A DNA stretch of 64,000 nucleotides from Pistacia vera (Eukaryota > Streptophyta > Magnoliopsida > Sapindales > Anacardiaceae): assembly GCF_008641045.1 (NCBI RefSeq), contig NW_022196313.1, forward strand, positions 248,001 to 312,000, written 5' to 3'. The notes beneath the pieces are model-generated. The model did not search any database. It had not been told where the DNA came from and saw only the letters and a program-made list of their open reading frames with translations. Of this stretch, positions 45,881-56,810 are shown one piece after another. Made by a program: the position numbers and the translations under genes. Position 1 is the stretch's first letter; every line of letters begins with the position of its first letter.

Positions 45881-47683
45881 TGTTAGTAAACGGTCCCGTA
45901 TACGCAGCGGAAACAAAAATCAATATAACAGGATCGTTTACATGAGCCAAGATCAAGGGTATAATTTTACAATTCATATTAAAGCAAGAATCTGTAGAAA
46001 TTAATAATCTGTGTTTAGAAACCATACGCACATTTGGAGGCTCTACCACGATTGTCTTTGAACGTTTTGCTACCGATCCAAGTGTAGGATTGAACCCACG
46101 TAGTCCACACGAAGACAATCTCAAAAGAACCAAAGAGGTATTTGCTAGATCCTCTTTGGCTTCAAGATTAAGAAGAAAACAAATCAAATTGAATTGATTT
46201 AGGCCAAAGAAAGGTTTCTAGTGTGGGAGTGTCAAATAGGGGCTGTGTGTTTTTTGTTTTTCAAAGAAAAATCTCTGTTATTTAATTAACACACTTTTCT
46301 TTTTATAGTAAAAACAATTTGCCCTAATCCCATATGGAATAGGCTTGGGCTTCAACTCAAATGCCCGATGTTGCCAAACACTCCCAATTTGATTTATTTT
46401 ATTTTCCATCATTATCTCAATTAAAATCAATTAATATATATATTAACATTTAACAATAATGATAATATATTTAAATATGTGTGAACACACATTTAAACGT
46501 AATTTCACTTATTTAATTTTTCTAACAAACTAAATAAAGGCTACGACCTCAGCAAATTTAATTGCACTGTGAAATTACCAAAATACCCTTTCACCTTAAA
46601 AGACGAAAACGCCCTTCTTTCTTCTTGGATCTTAAATTGTCTTCTATGTGTGTGACCCATAGGGTCCTCATTATATCGGCAGTGTATAGTATCCCGATTA
46701 ACACCAATTAATCGTCTCACTAATACACAGACCAAGATTGGCCCCTAGCAAGGCATCATGGCCACCCGATAGATTCAGATTCAGCAAAGTAGCTACCTAT
46801 CAATGATATGGTTACTGTGCAATTCGATCCTTTCATCATACATTATCTCGACAAGACGAAGGCATAGAAATAGTGTCAACCTTCGGTTACTCTCGATATT
46901 ATTTATTCAGTTTCTGGACCAATGACCCATATTATAAACTGGATAGAGCAACAACTCAATCCCACTGTGGCCACAGTTTTAGTGTCATTACCATATACTG
47001 AATTGCGCCATGAGATAACTTTCTCCCATACCCGGGAGTGATGAATCCTCTGTCAATCCACCATAGTCTTGATACACTCCTTGATGCAGCCAATCACCAC
47101 CGTATTGACAGCTCTGAAAAGAACTGCGTTAGGCTAGTGTCAAACTACACCAATCGATGCAAAAGGTGCTCCGGTGATCTCAAGTCTAAGGATCATATGC
47201 ACCGCCATTCGTTGGAGGATTTGTTCCATAGACACTGAGGTTACCATCCATCTAGAATCCTCTGGTGGGTCAGTCCAGTGAACTTGCTGCGGTGTAATCG
47301 CCTACAGCAAGCACCCATGTGTTGCACCAGGTTGTCACCAAACAATCTTGACAAGTGAGATCAGTCACTGTCTTTCAACAGGGTCGTTCAACACTATGAT
47401 AGCCTTACCGTATTATATGTGCCCTTACTTTAGAATAATACTGGGGCTACGGACGTTTCTAGAATGGCCACTATATGTGCTCATAGGTTCTTACTATCAA
47501 GATTTGAAACACTTGATACCCTCGTCACGGTTCTACCATTCTAAGGACATATATCAATACATATTGCAATAATAATGACTTACGCGATATAGAATAAAAT
47601 GCCTTTTATTATTGATTAATGAACATTATTACAAAGAGTCAATTCTACAATAATTGATTGGCTCTAGGGCATCTACTCTAACA
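45881..47683 (-). mobile_element. 3' LTR of copia K
   Basis: 1803 bp; TGTTAGTAAACGG to CTACTCTAACA on the plus strand. Matches the 5' LTR except that the latter lacks about 750 bp. Same family as the solo LTR at 54834-56810 and LTR E. Confidence 0.92.
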
Positions 47684-47697
47684 ATCTCCCACTTGCA
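47684..47697 (-). promoter_or_regulatory. Polypurine tract of copia K
   Basis: The minus strand reads GCAAGTGGGAGAT directly before the 3' LTR start, the usual plus-strand primer of copia elements. Confidence 0.85.
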
Positions 47698-49308
47698 CTA
47701 TAGCCAATCATTCATGTATTTAATACCAAATGATTTCAAGTGCCTTTCATGCTTCTGCTGCGACAGAGGCTTTGTCAGTGGATCTGCGAGATTGTCGTCA
47801 GTATGCACTTTACTAATCTGCACGTCTTTCCTCTCAACTATCTCTCTGATGAGATGGAATCGTCTGAGTATGTGTCTGGACTTCTGATGAGACCGTGGTT
47901 CCCTAGCTTGAGCAATTGCTCCATTGTTGTCACAATAGATGTCTATAGGATCAACAATCGTAGGAACCACACCAAGTTCAGTGACGAACTTCTTAATCCA
48001 GACTGCCTCCTTGGCCGCATCTGACAATGCAATATACTCAGCCTCCATTGTAGAGTCCGCTACAGTGCTTTGCTTGGAGCTCTTCCAGCTCACTGCACCG
48101 CCATTGAGACAAAATACAAACCCTGATTGCGATCGATAATCGTCTTTGTCCGTTTGGAAACTAGCATCACTGTATCCTCTTACAGTGAGCTCATCTTCCC
48201 CTCCATAAACCAAGAACATATCCTTAGTCCTCTTCAAGTACTTAAGAATATTCTTGACAGCCATCCAGTGACGCTCACCTGGATCCGATTGATATCTACT
48301 ACAAGTGCTCAAAGCACATGAGACATCAATCCGAGTACATAGCATGGCATACATGATGGATCCAATTGCTGATGCATATGGGATCCTCTTCATCCTATCT
48401 CTCTCATCTTGTGTTTTAGGACACAATTCCTTAGAGAGATAAACACCATGTGACATCGGAAGAAATCCTTTCTTGGATTCTTCCATACTGAATCGTTTCA
48501 GTACTTTGTCAATATATGCACTCTGACTTAGGCCAAGCAACCTACGCGATCTATCACGATAGATCTTTATACCAAGGATGTAGGCTGCTTCCCCTAAGTC
48601 TTTCATGGAGAAGCACTTGGATAACCAAGTCTTTACCGACTGCAAGTTCGGTATATCATTCCCGATCAGAAGTATGTCATCGACATACAACACTAGGAAT
48701 GCTACTGCGCTCCCACTCACTTTCTTGTAAACACAGGGCTCATCTTCGTTTTTGATAAAACCGAATTCTTTTACGGCCTCATCAAAACGAATGTTCCAGC
48801 TCCTTGAAGCTTGCTTGAGTCCATAAATGGATCTCTGCAACTTGCATACCTTATTAGCTTGACTATCAAGAACGAAACCATCAGGTTGTGTCATATACAC
48901 ATCCTCCTCAAGGTTTCCGTTCAGGAAAGCAGTTTTGACATCCATTTGCCAAATCTCATAGTCATGATATGCAGCAATTGCAAGCATAATCCGGATGGAT
49001 TTAATCATGGCAACCGGCGAAAAGGTTTCTTCATAGTCAATGCCATGAATTTGTTTGAAACCTTTGGCAACCAGCCGTGCTTTATAAGTATGCACGTTGC
49101 CATCCATGTCAGTCTTCTTCTTGAAGACCCATTTACACCCTATGGGTTTTACCCCTTCAGGTGGTTCCACCAGAGACCACACTTGGTTCTGGTACATGGA
49201 GTCCATCTCAGATTTCATGGCTTCAAGCCATTTAACCGGAATCTGGATCCGATATAGCGTCTTTGTAGGTTCTGGGTTCATCGTCTTGGTAGACCAATAT
49301 GTCACCAT
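47698..49308 (-). CDS. Copia K reverse transcriptase-RNase H, uninterrupted frame
   Basis: 536 codons; the first ATG is only the first in this open segment, since the natural product is a Gag-Pol polyprotein. RT copies element RNA into DNA and RNase H removes the template. Visible: VWSLVEPPEGVKPIGCKWVF (43-62), DYEETFSPVA (91-100), QMDVKTAFLNG with catalytic Asp 123, YGLKQASRSW, and the polymerase box YVDDILL (Asp 210/211). Then IPYASAIGSIMYAMLCTR, and RNase H with Asp 381 (GYSDASF), Glu 424 (EAEYIAL) and Asp 460 (YCDNNGA). It ends LADPLTKPL...MNDWL just before the polypurine tract. All catalytic residues expected are present and no stop interrupts it, in contrast to the rest of the element. 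Confidence 0.95.
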   Translation of the reverse strand: MVTYWSTKTMNPEPTKTLYRIQIPVKWLEAMKSEMDSMYQNQVWSLVEPPEGVKPIGCKWVFKKKTDMDGNVHTYKARLVAKGFKQIHGIDYEETFSPVAMIKSIRIMLAIAAYHDYEIWQMDVKTAFLNGNLEEDVYMTQPDGFVLDSQANKVCKLQRSIYGLKQASRSWNIRFDEAVKEFGFIKNEDEPCVYKKVSGSAVAFLVLYVDDILLIGNDIPNLQSVKTWLSKCFSMKDLGEAAYILGIKIYRDRSRRLLGLSQSAYIDKVLKRFSMEESKKGFLPMSHGVYLSKELCPKTQDERDRMKRIPYASAIGSIMYAMLCTRIDVSCALSTCSRYQSDPGERHWMAVKNILKYLKRTKDMFLVYGGEDELTVRGYSDASFQTDKDDYRSQSGFVFCLNGGAVSWKSSKQSTVADSTMEAEYIALSDAAKEAVWIKKFVTELGVVPTIVDPIDIYCDNNGAIAQAREPRSHQKSRHILRRFHLIREIVERKDVQISKVHTDDNLADPLTKPLSQQKHERHLKSFGIKYMNDWL

Positions 49309-50430
49309 GTTGAGTCACGAGATACGTATCTCTCGGGCTCATGGCATACTCTCCCAGATCTACTAGCTCCTGGCTACTAGAGGTTGTCACTTTGATCCAC
49401 AAATTGTGGAGTAACCTCCTCATGATGCTCAACCACTTCCTGTGGCACTCATCCCGTCCTTCGTCTAGTATATCTTTTGTCTAGAACTTCATCGGTTCTA
49501 CTTTTCTCCCACTAGTATTTCTTAGAAAATATTCCTTTTCTAGAAAGATACCAAATCGAGCAACAAAAATTTTGCGCTCTTCTGGTGGTAGAAATAGTAT
49601 CCTTTGGTCTCCTTTAGATACCCCACAATATACATTTATAGGATTTTGGGCCCAGCTTGTTCGAAGTTCAATTTCTTAACATAAGCATTGCAACTCCAAT
49701 CCTTAGATAAGACATTAGGCTTTCACCCACTCCATAGCTCATATGGAGTCTTATCTACAGACTTGATGGCACACGGTTCAAAACGTAGTTGCAGTCTCTA
49801 GGGCATAACCCTATAACGATGCAGGTAGAATCACTAAAACTCATCATGGACCTAACCATGTCAAGTAAGGTCATATTCCTCCTTTCTGACACTCCATTGT
49901 GTTAGGGTGTATAAGGAGGGGTGAGTTGTGATACTATCCCACATTCCTTCGGGTACTCAGAAAACCCTGAGCTTAAGTATTCACCTCCTCGATCCGACCG
50001 AAGAGCTTTAATACTTTTGCCCAACATATTCTGTACTTCATTTCTAAATTCCTTGAATTTATCAAAGCTCATATTATGTCTCATAAAGTAGACATAACCA
50101 TGTCTACTAAATCATCAGTAAATGTGATGAAGTGAATATCCACCTCTGGCTTCAACTGTTAGTGGACCACATACATCACTATGGATGATGCCTAACGCGT
50201 AGTTGCCCTTCTCACCTTGTCCTATGAAAAGAGACTTGGTCATCTTGCCTAACAGGTATACTCGCATACCTCAAATGACTGAAATCAAAGGGTCCAAAAC
50301 TCCATCCCTTAAAGTTTTGCAATGCGGGTCTTATTAACATGACACAATCTACAGTGCCTGAGATATGTCTGGTTTTGATCGCTATGTTTAGCTCTCTTGG
50401 TTTCAATATTGAGAATATCTTTATTGTTTA
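49309..50430 (-). pseudogene. Copia K integrase, frameshifted
   Basis: Integrase inserts the DNA copy. The segment at 50084-49902 encodes KALRSDRGGEYLS, carrying the second catalytic Asp and, further on, SQLTPPYTP. The segment near 50100-50280 holds the CGP core in a broken frame, and the pre-integrase zinc region lies at 50212-50406 (HISGTVDC and so on). Many single-base deletions shift the frame compared with elements H and J. Confidence 0.82.
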
Positions 50431-50790
50431 AATCAAGAAACTATAATCCATTATATAACCTTGCAATTCCAAATAGAATACCATTCAAACTAAAGGACAA
50501 CAATCCATTAGATTCTCAAAATGATACCCCATATTATCCAAAGCGGATACTGAAATAATATTTCTAGAAATAGAAGGTACATGATAGCAGTTATGTAGTT
50601 CCAATGATAAGCCCGTAGGCAAAGATAAACAATAAGTCCCTACAGCCAATGCAGCCACATGTGCTCCATTTCCAACTCGTAGGTCCACCTCTCCCTTACG
50701 AGCACTCTACTCTACCTTAATCCCTGTACATCAGTACAAATGTGAGTACCACATCCTGTGTCAATGACCCAAGATGTTGAGGGAAGAAGT
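50431..50790 (-). pseudogene. Copia K protease region
   Basis: The minus strand encodes VDLRVGNGAHVAALAVGTYC and HNCYHVPSISRNIISVSAL, the conserved region after the aspartic protease active site; TCAACATCTTGGGTCATTGA near 50755-50785 encodes the site region in reverse. Frame breaks occur on both sides. Confidence 0.75.
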
Positions 50791-51540
50791 TAATCTCATC
50801 ATAAAAATACTTGAAGTCGTAGCCTCTAACTTTTCTCTTGCTTGCGAGAGTGTTTCCTCCAACGCCAGGCTTGCCAAACAAAGAACACTACCCTTACCCT
50901 TCCCTATGCCACTCTCAGGCCCAAGAGCACCTGTCCTTTAGGCTTGGGCTTGGGTTTGGCCTTGGCCTTACCCTTGCCTAACCCTTTGGTTACCGCAGCA
51001 ACTAGCAAAACGCTTGGACTTTTTCAAGTCCTGCTCTGCAGTCCTAAGCATGTTCAGAAGTTCTGACAGGGTTTTCTCCATCGTGTTCAATTGAAATTCA
51101 TTATGAACGGAGAATAAAAGTTAGCAAGGATTGCAGAATTAAATCCATTTGTAATCTGCATCCAAGCCACATCCCAAAGTCTCAAGCCTCTCTATGTGCT
51201 CAATCATCTTGACACATGAGGACCAACTTGGGCTCCCTCAGTCAGTCGACTCCCAAATGGTATTTTCGACACCTTGTACCCTCATGCGAGCATTTGTTTC
51301 GTAAAGCTCCTTGAGATGTAGAATAATGGAAAAAGCATCCATATCTCATGCTGCTTTTGCACATAGTTGTCATCGATGCTAACATCAAGCTGAACGCTAT
51401 TTGCATCATTAAGGAACTTTTGATAGTATCCTTAACTTCCTGAGTGGCATCAGGATCAGGCTCAACCATGTATGGCTTTTCAAGGATTACAATTTCTTTT
51501 CTCACTTGAGTATAATCCGAAGATTATGAGCCAATCTGAG
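50791..51540 (-). pseudogene. Copia K Gag remnant
   Basis: Lies where Gag belongs. 51242-51505 encodes DPDATQEVKDTIKSSLMMQ and other Gag-like pieces in shifting frames, and 50900-51060 encodes the basic, Gly/Lys-rich tail before the zinc knuckle. No long frame remains. Confidence 0.6.
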
Positions 51541-53129
51541 AAATTGGATCCATCCAACTTGTTTTCTTTCTTGATTATCGATCGCAGTTTCTAATGCTCA
51601 TTTTTTGTGAATCTACAATTGCAGAAAAGATAAAGTTATTATAAATTTCATTATTATTTAATATGGTATTTTATTAAACGATGCTCCCACTATTTTACTC
51701 AAGCCAATAGCCCTCACTATTAGCTCAGAAGCTCGCTGGCTTTCCTAGTGGACCGAGATCCCATCCTGCCCTTTCAAACCTTCGCTTTGGTGAACAGCAA
51801 AAATGAGTTATATGAGGCCAACAAACTTAATCCACGCCAGTTGATAGCTCCCACTATTAACCTCAAATGCGAAAAAGCTACAAGCCAATCACATAATTCA
51901 ATGGCTCCAACCATTGTCCTCAAGTATTATTCCATATCAGTAGAGTGGACACTACATGTCACCACGCACACATATATGTGTACTGCTCTACTATGCCTAT
52001 GAAGCTTTTATCAACCTTCGCTTTGGCGAACACAGCAAAACCGTCATTTTAGTCGACCCATCACCATTAAAGAAAACTCCAGGTTTTTAACCTCCCACTG
52101 TAGAAGTGTACCCTTCGCTTTGGCAACAAGGTTTCAACACGAACAGTGGTTTGATTAAACCATGGTGATGGAAGGCTTACGTGACTTAATATACTTTAAT
52201 TGAGGGTTTGTTATTTAATGTCTCATCAGATTATTCTTTGTTAGAATGCATTGTTTGGCATGTTATTCAACATTCAACCTTAGCATGCATTCTAAACAAA
52301 ATATTAAACGTGTCGGTATGGCCTTACTAAAACCAATCTCCTCGAGCCTAGAGGAATCGGTGGTCACCAGGGGTCCTGTATAAACATCTTGAGTCCTCAA
52401 GTATGTTGCCTCGTCCTTTGCTCCGACTCAAGTACATTTCAAAAACATCATTCTAAATTTACAGTAAAATTAATATTAACTAATTTTACATCACAAATTT
52501 AGAAACCTCAATTTACATCGAGGGAATGAGATAGAAAGAATGTACACAAGAAGAGGAGAAGGCAGGACACGCGGCTGTCCATTTAAAAATAGTACATCCA
52601 TACATACCAAATAATTTAAAACATTCACCCTTAGGTCTAAGGCTCATGTACCGGGCACCATGCAATATACAAACAAGTACAAAGCATACATTTCAAAATA
52701 ATCAATTTTTTGAATTAGGTGGGTTTTATTATTAATTGCCCTCTAAATGTGCAAAACGTACATTGGCTTTACAGGTTATTAAAACTGCAGATTGACCCTT
52801 TGCAAAAAAATACAGAATTGGAAAGCTACAGGCTTCGCCGCGGCGAAGGTTTTTATCTTCGCTGCAGCGAAACTTCCCAGAGGCACCTCGCCCCCAATTC
52901 GTATAGTTCGCGTTTTTTACAATTTTTGTGTATACAACGACCAAATCAATCAAACACACATACGTTCAACCACGTATTAACCAACCATATGTCATTCATT
53001 AACATATTATTAAACAGTTTATCATTTGAATCGTTCATCCATAAACAGATTTGGCAGATTTTTCAAAAACAACATGTTATCAACCAAATACATGTTATAA
53101 ATCATACAATAAACTGTAAAATTTAGTAC
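51541..53129 (-). other. Non-coding leader of copia K
   Basis: About 1.6 kb collinear with leaders of G and H. It contains the perfect palindromes CTTCGCCGCGGCGAAG (52833-52848) and TTCGCTGCAGCGAA (52859-52872). The open frame at 52719-53126 runs over the leader and has no homology that I recognise. Confidence 0.7.
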
Positions 53130-53146
53130 CCTAGGCTTTGATACCA
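53130..53146 (-). promoter_or_regulatory. Primer binding site of copia K
   Basis: The minus strand reads TGGTATCAAAGCCTAGG, the initiator tRNA-Met site with one mismatch in the first twelve bases, one base from the LTR. Confidence 0.85.
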
Positions 53147-53147
53147 C

Positions 53148-54188
53148 TATTAGTAAATGGTCCCGTATACGCAGCAGAAACAAAAATTAATATAACAGGA
53201 TCGTTTACATGAGCCAAGATCAAGGGTAAATTTACAATTCATTAAAGCAAGAATCTGCAGAAATTAATATCTGTGTTTAGAAACCATACGCACGTTTGGA
53301 GGCTCCACCATGATTGTCTTTGAATGTTTTGCTACCGATACAAGTGTAGGATCGAACCCACGTATCCACACGAAGGCATAGAAATAGTGTCAACCTTCGG
53401 TTACTCTCGATATTATTTTTCAGTTTCTGGACCAATGACCTTATCATAAACTGGATAGAGCAACAACTCAATCCCACTGTGGCCACGTTTTATGTGCATT
53501 GCCATATACTGAATTGCGCCATGAGATAACTTTCTCCCTACTCGGGAGTGATAAATCCTCTGTCAATCCACCATAGTCTTGATACACTCCTTGATGCAGC
53601 CAATCACCATCGTATTGACAGCTCTGAAAAGAACTGTGTTAGGCTAGTGTCAAACTACACCAATCGATGCACAAAGTGCTCTGGTGACTCAATTCTAAGG
53701 ATCACATGCACCACCATTCGTTGAGGATTGTTCCATAGACACTGGGGTTACCTCCATATGGAATCCTCTGGTGGGTCAATCCGTGACCTTGCTGCGGTGT
53801 AATCGCCTATAGCAAGCACCCATGTGTTGCACCAGTTGTCACCAAACAATCTTGACAAGTGAGATCAGTCACTGTCTTTCGACAAGGTCGTTCAACACTA
53901 TATAGCCTTACCATATTATCTGTGCCCTTACTTCAGAATAATACTGGGCTTAACCTACGTTTCTAGAATGGCCACCATATGTGCTCATAGGGTTCTCACT
54001 ATCAAGATTTGAAACACTTGATACCCTCGTCACGGTTCTACCATTCTAAGGACATATATCAATACATATTGCAATAATAATGATTTACGCGATATAGAAT
54101 AAAATGCCTTTTATTATTGATTAATGAACATTATTACAAAGAGTCAATTCTACAATAATTGATTAGCTCTAGGGCATCTACTCTAACA
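53148..54188 (-). mobile_element. 5' LTR of copia K with internal deletion
   Basis: 1041 bp, TATTAGTAAATGG to CTCTAACA on the plus strand. Compared with the 3' LTR it lacks about 750 bp, joined at CCACACGAAG|GCATAG, where both breakpoints share ACGAAG. It also has many one-base deletions against the 3' LTR. Confidence 0.9.
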
Positions 54189-54193
54189 CAGAC

Positions 54194-54440
54194 TTCCAAA
54201 GGTACTAATGCCAAGGTGTTTTCAGCGGCACAAGGTGAAGCAGAGGCCAGTCCATCAACTGTTACTAGTTATTTATTATTTCATGTAGTTCCTTTATATG
54301 CTTTGATTGATTCTGGAGCCACTCATTCATCTATTACTAATGGGATGATAGAAAGATTAGGTTTGAAACCTATTAGAGTGAGTCAACCCATTAAGATAGA
54401 GTTACTTGATAGGGTTAGCTTACCAACTAAAAAACTGAGT
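54194..54440 (+). pseudogene. Gypsy element I aspartic protease, truncated
   Basis: Resumes after copia K in the frame SKGTNAKVFSAAQGEAEA, then LFHVVPLYALIDSGATHSSI with the DSGATHS active site (Asp in D-S-G), then ERLGLKPIRVSQPIKI. The frame runs straight into the 175-bp satellite at about 54437 (shared AAAAACTGAGTAAA), losing RT and integrase. Confidence 0.88.
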
Positions 54441-54833
54441 AAAGTTAGGTCGGGCCTATGCGTCGTTTTGCTCATTATTCATTATTTAAAAAAGAAAATG
54501 TTCCAAAAACAATGCTTGATTTAGTAAAACGGGGTATTAGGCCTATGTAGCTTTTTGCTCGTTTAATCCATAGATTTTCGACAGGATCAAGCATGCCATT
54601 TACCTAACCTCAGTATTTATTAGATGGAAAATAAAATGCTCAAAAAATAGTCCTCGATTAACTCACAATCGAGATCCATTGCTAGTTGAAAAATTGAGTA
54701 AAACTGGGTAATGGGACTATGCGGCTTTTTGCTTATTTTATCCATAGATTTTTGATAGGCTCTAACATGCTGCTTACCTAACCTTAATATTGATTAGAAG
54801 GAAAAGAAAACACTCCAAAAATAAACCTCGATT
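54437..54833 (+). repeat. 175-bp satellite, first block
   Basis: Two and a bit degenerate monomers containing AAACTGAGTAAAACGGGGTA, TTTTTGCTCGTTTTATCCAT, GCATGC.ATTTACCTAACCT and CGATTCACCCATAATCGAGA. Cut by the solo LTR at 54834. The first monomer is shortened (about 80 bases). Confidence 0.85.
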
Positions 54834-56810
54834 TGTTAGAGTAGATGACCTAGAGCCAATCAAATATTATAAAATTGACTCTTTGTAATAATGTTCATTG
54901 ATCAATAAATGACATTTTATTCTATATCGTGTAAATCATCATTGTATGTATTGATATATGTACTTAGAATGGTAGAACCGTGACGAGGGTATCAAATGTT
55001 TCAAATCTTGATAGTGAGAACCCTATGAGCATATATGGTGGTCATTCTAGAAACGTCCATAACTCTAGTATTATTCTGAAGTAAGGGCACAGATAATACG
55101 GTAAGGCTATCATAGTGTTGAACGACCCTGTCGAAAGACAATGACTATTCTCACTTGTCAAGGTTGTTTGGTGACAACTTGGTGCAATACATGGGTGCTT
55201 GCTGTAGGCAAGTTCACTGGACTAACCCACCAGAGGATTCCATATGGATGGTAACCCTAGTGTCTATGGAACAAATCCTCTAACGAATGGTGGTGCATGT
55301 GATCCTTAGACTTAAGATCACCGGAGTGCCTTGTGCACCGATTGGTGTAGTTTGACACTAGTCTAATGCAGTTCTATTCAGAGCTGTCAATACGATGGTG
55401 ATTGGCTACATCAAGGAGTGTATCAAGACTATGGTGGATAGATAGAGGATTTATCACTCCTGGGTATGGGAAAAGTTATCTCACGGTGCAATTCAGTAAA
55501 TGGCAATGACACTGAAACTATGGCCACAGTGGGATTGAGTTGTTGCTCTATCCAATTTATAATACAGGTCATTGGTCCAGTAATTGAATACACAATATCG
55601 AGGTTAACGGAAGGTTGACACTATTTCTATGCCTCGGTCTCGTTGAGATAACAGATGATGAAAGGATCAGATTGTACGGTAACCATATCGTTGACAGGTA
55701 GCTACTTCGTTAAATCCGAATCTATCGGGAGGCCATGATGCCTTGCTAGGGGCCAATCTTGGTCTGTGTGTAGTGAGACGATTAATTGGTGTTAATCGTG
55801 ATACTATACACTACCGGTATGATGAGGAGCCTATGGGTCGCACACATAGAAGATAATTTAAGAGCTAGCTTAGAAGAAGGGTATTTTTGTCTTTTTAGGT
55901 GAAAGGGTATTTTGGTAATTTCATAGTGTAATTAAATTTGCTAAGGTCGTAGCCTTTATTTAATTTGATATTAAAATTAAATAAGTGAGATTACGTTTAA
56001 ATATGTGTTCGCATATATTTAAATAAATTATCATTATTGTTAAATGTTTATATATANTCGTCTTTTTAGGTGAAAGAGTATTTTGGTAATTTTACAGTGC
56101 AATTAAATTTTCCGAGGTTGTAGTCTTTATTTAATTTGATATTAAAATTAAATAACTGAGATTACGTTTAAAAATGTGTTCACATATATTTAAATAAATT
56201 ATCATTATTGTTAATGTTAATATATATGTTGTAAATATATATTAATTGAATTTAATTGAGATAATGATAAATTAAAATTAAAAAATATCTTAAAGGGGCT
56301 GTTTGGAAACAAGGGGTGTTTGGGTTGGAGCCCAAGCCCATTCCATGATGGAATAGGGTATAGTGTGCACTATATAAATGCACACTTTGTGAAATATTAA
56401 ATGAATTCATTTCATTCATTGAAAGAAAAATATTCCAACCCCTTTTTCTTTTCTCTCCCATGCCAGATTGCTCTTGCTTAAATCAAACATTTCTTTTGTT
56501 TTTCTTCTTGGTTCTTGAAGGCTAAAAAGGATCTAACAAATCCCTCTTTAGTTCCTTGAGGTTGTCTTTGTGTGGACTACATTGGTTCGGTCCTACACCT
56601 GGGTCAGTACTGAAACCCATTCCGAGACAAATTGGAGGAGCCTCCAAATGTGGGTATGGTTTCTAAACCTTTAAACTGATTTTCTGCAGATTCGATTATA
56701 ATGTATAAACTGTAATTTTTGTACCCTGATCTTGGTTCTAAGGAACGATCTATCATGTAATTTTTTATTTTTTTTTGTTTCCGCTGCCATAAAATGATCG
56801 TTTCCTAGCA
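54834..56810 (+). mobile_element. Solo LTR, copia K family, with TSD and an N
   Basis: 1977 bp from TGTTAGAGTAGATG to TTTCCTAGCA, flanked by CGATT (54829-54833) and TGATT (56811-56815), one mismatch; deleting it restores the satellite word CTCGATTCACCC. It holds an N at 56057, with about 169 bases on either side (55888-56056 and 56058-56226) nearly identical. Confidence 0.88.

Larger units (their letters stand above)
45881..54188 (-). mobile_element. Copia element K, complete with both LTRs
   Basis: 8308 bp, flanked by perfect CAGAC duplications (45876-45880 and 54189-54193), inserted in the Gag-protease of gypsy I. On the minus strand: 5' LTR (54188-53148), primer site, 1.6-kb leader, Gag, protease, integrase, RT-RNase H, polypurine tract, 3' LTR (47683-45881). 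RT-RNase H is one open frame; the 5' half of the element is heavily frameshifted. The long LTR and RT motifs suggest the Tork/Angela group, a lineage guess. It cannot be autonomous as read here. Confidence 0.92.
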
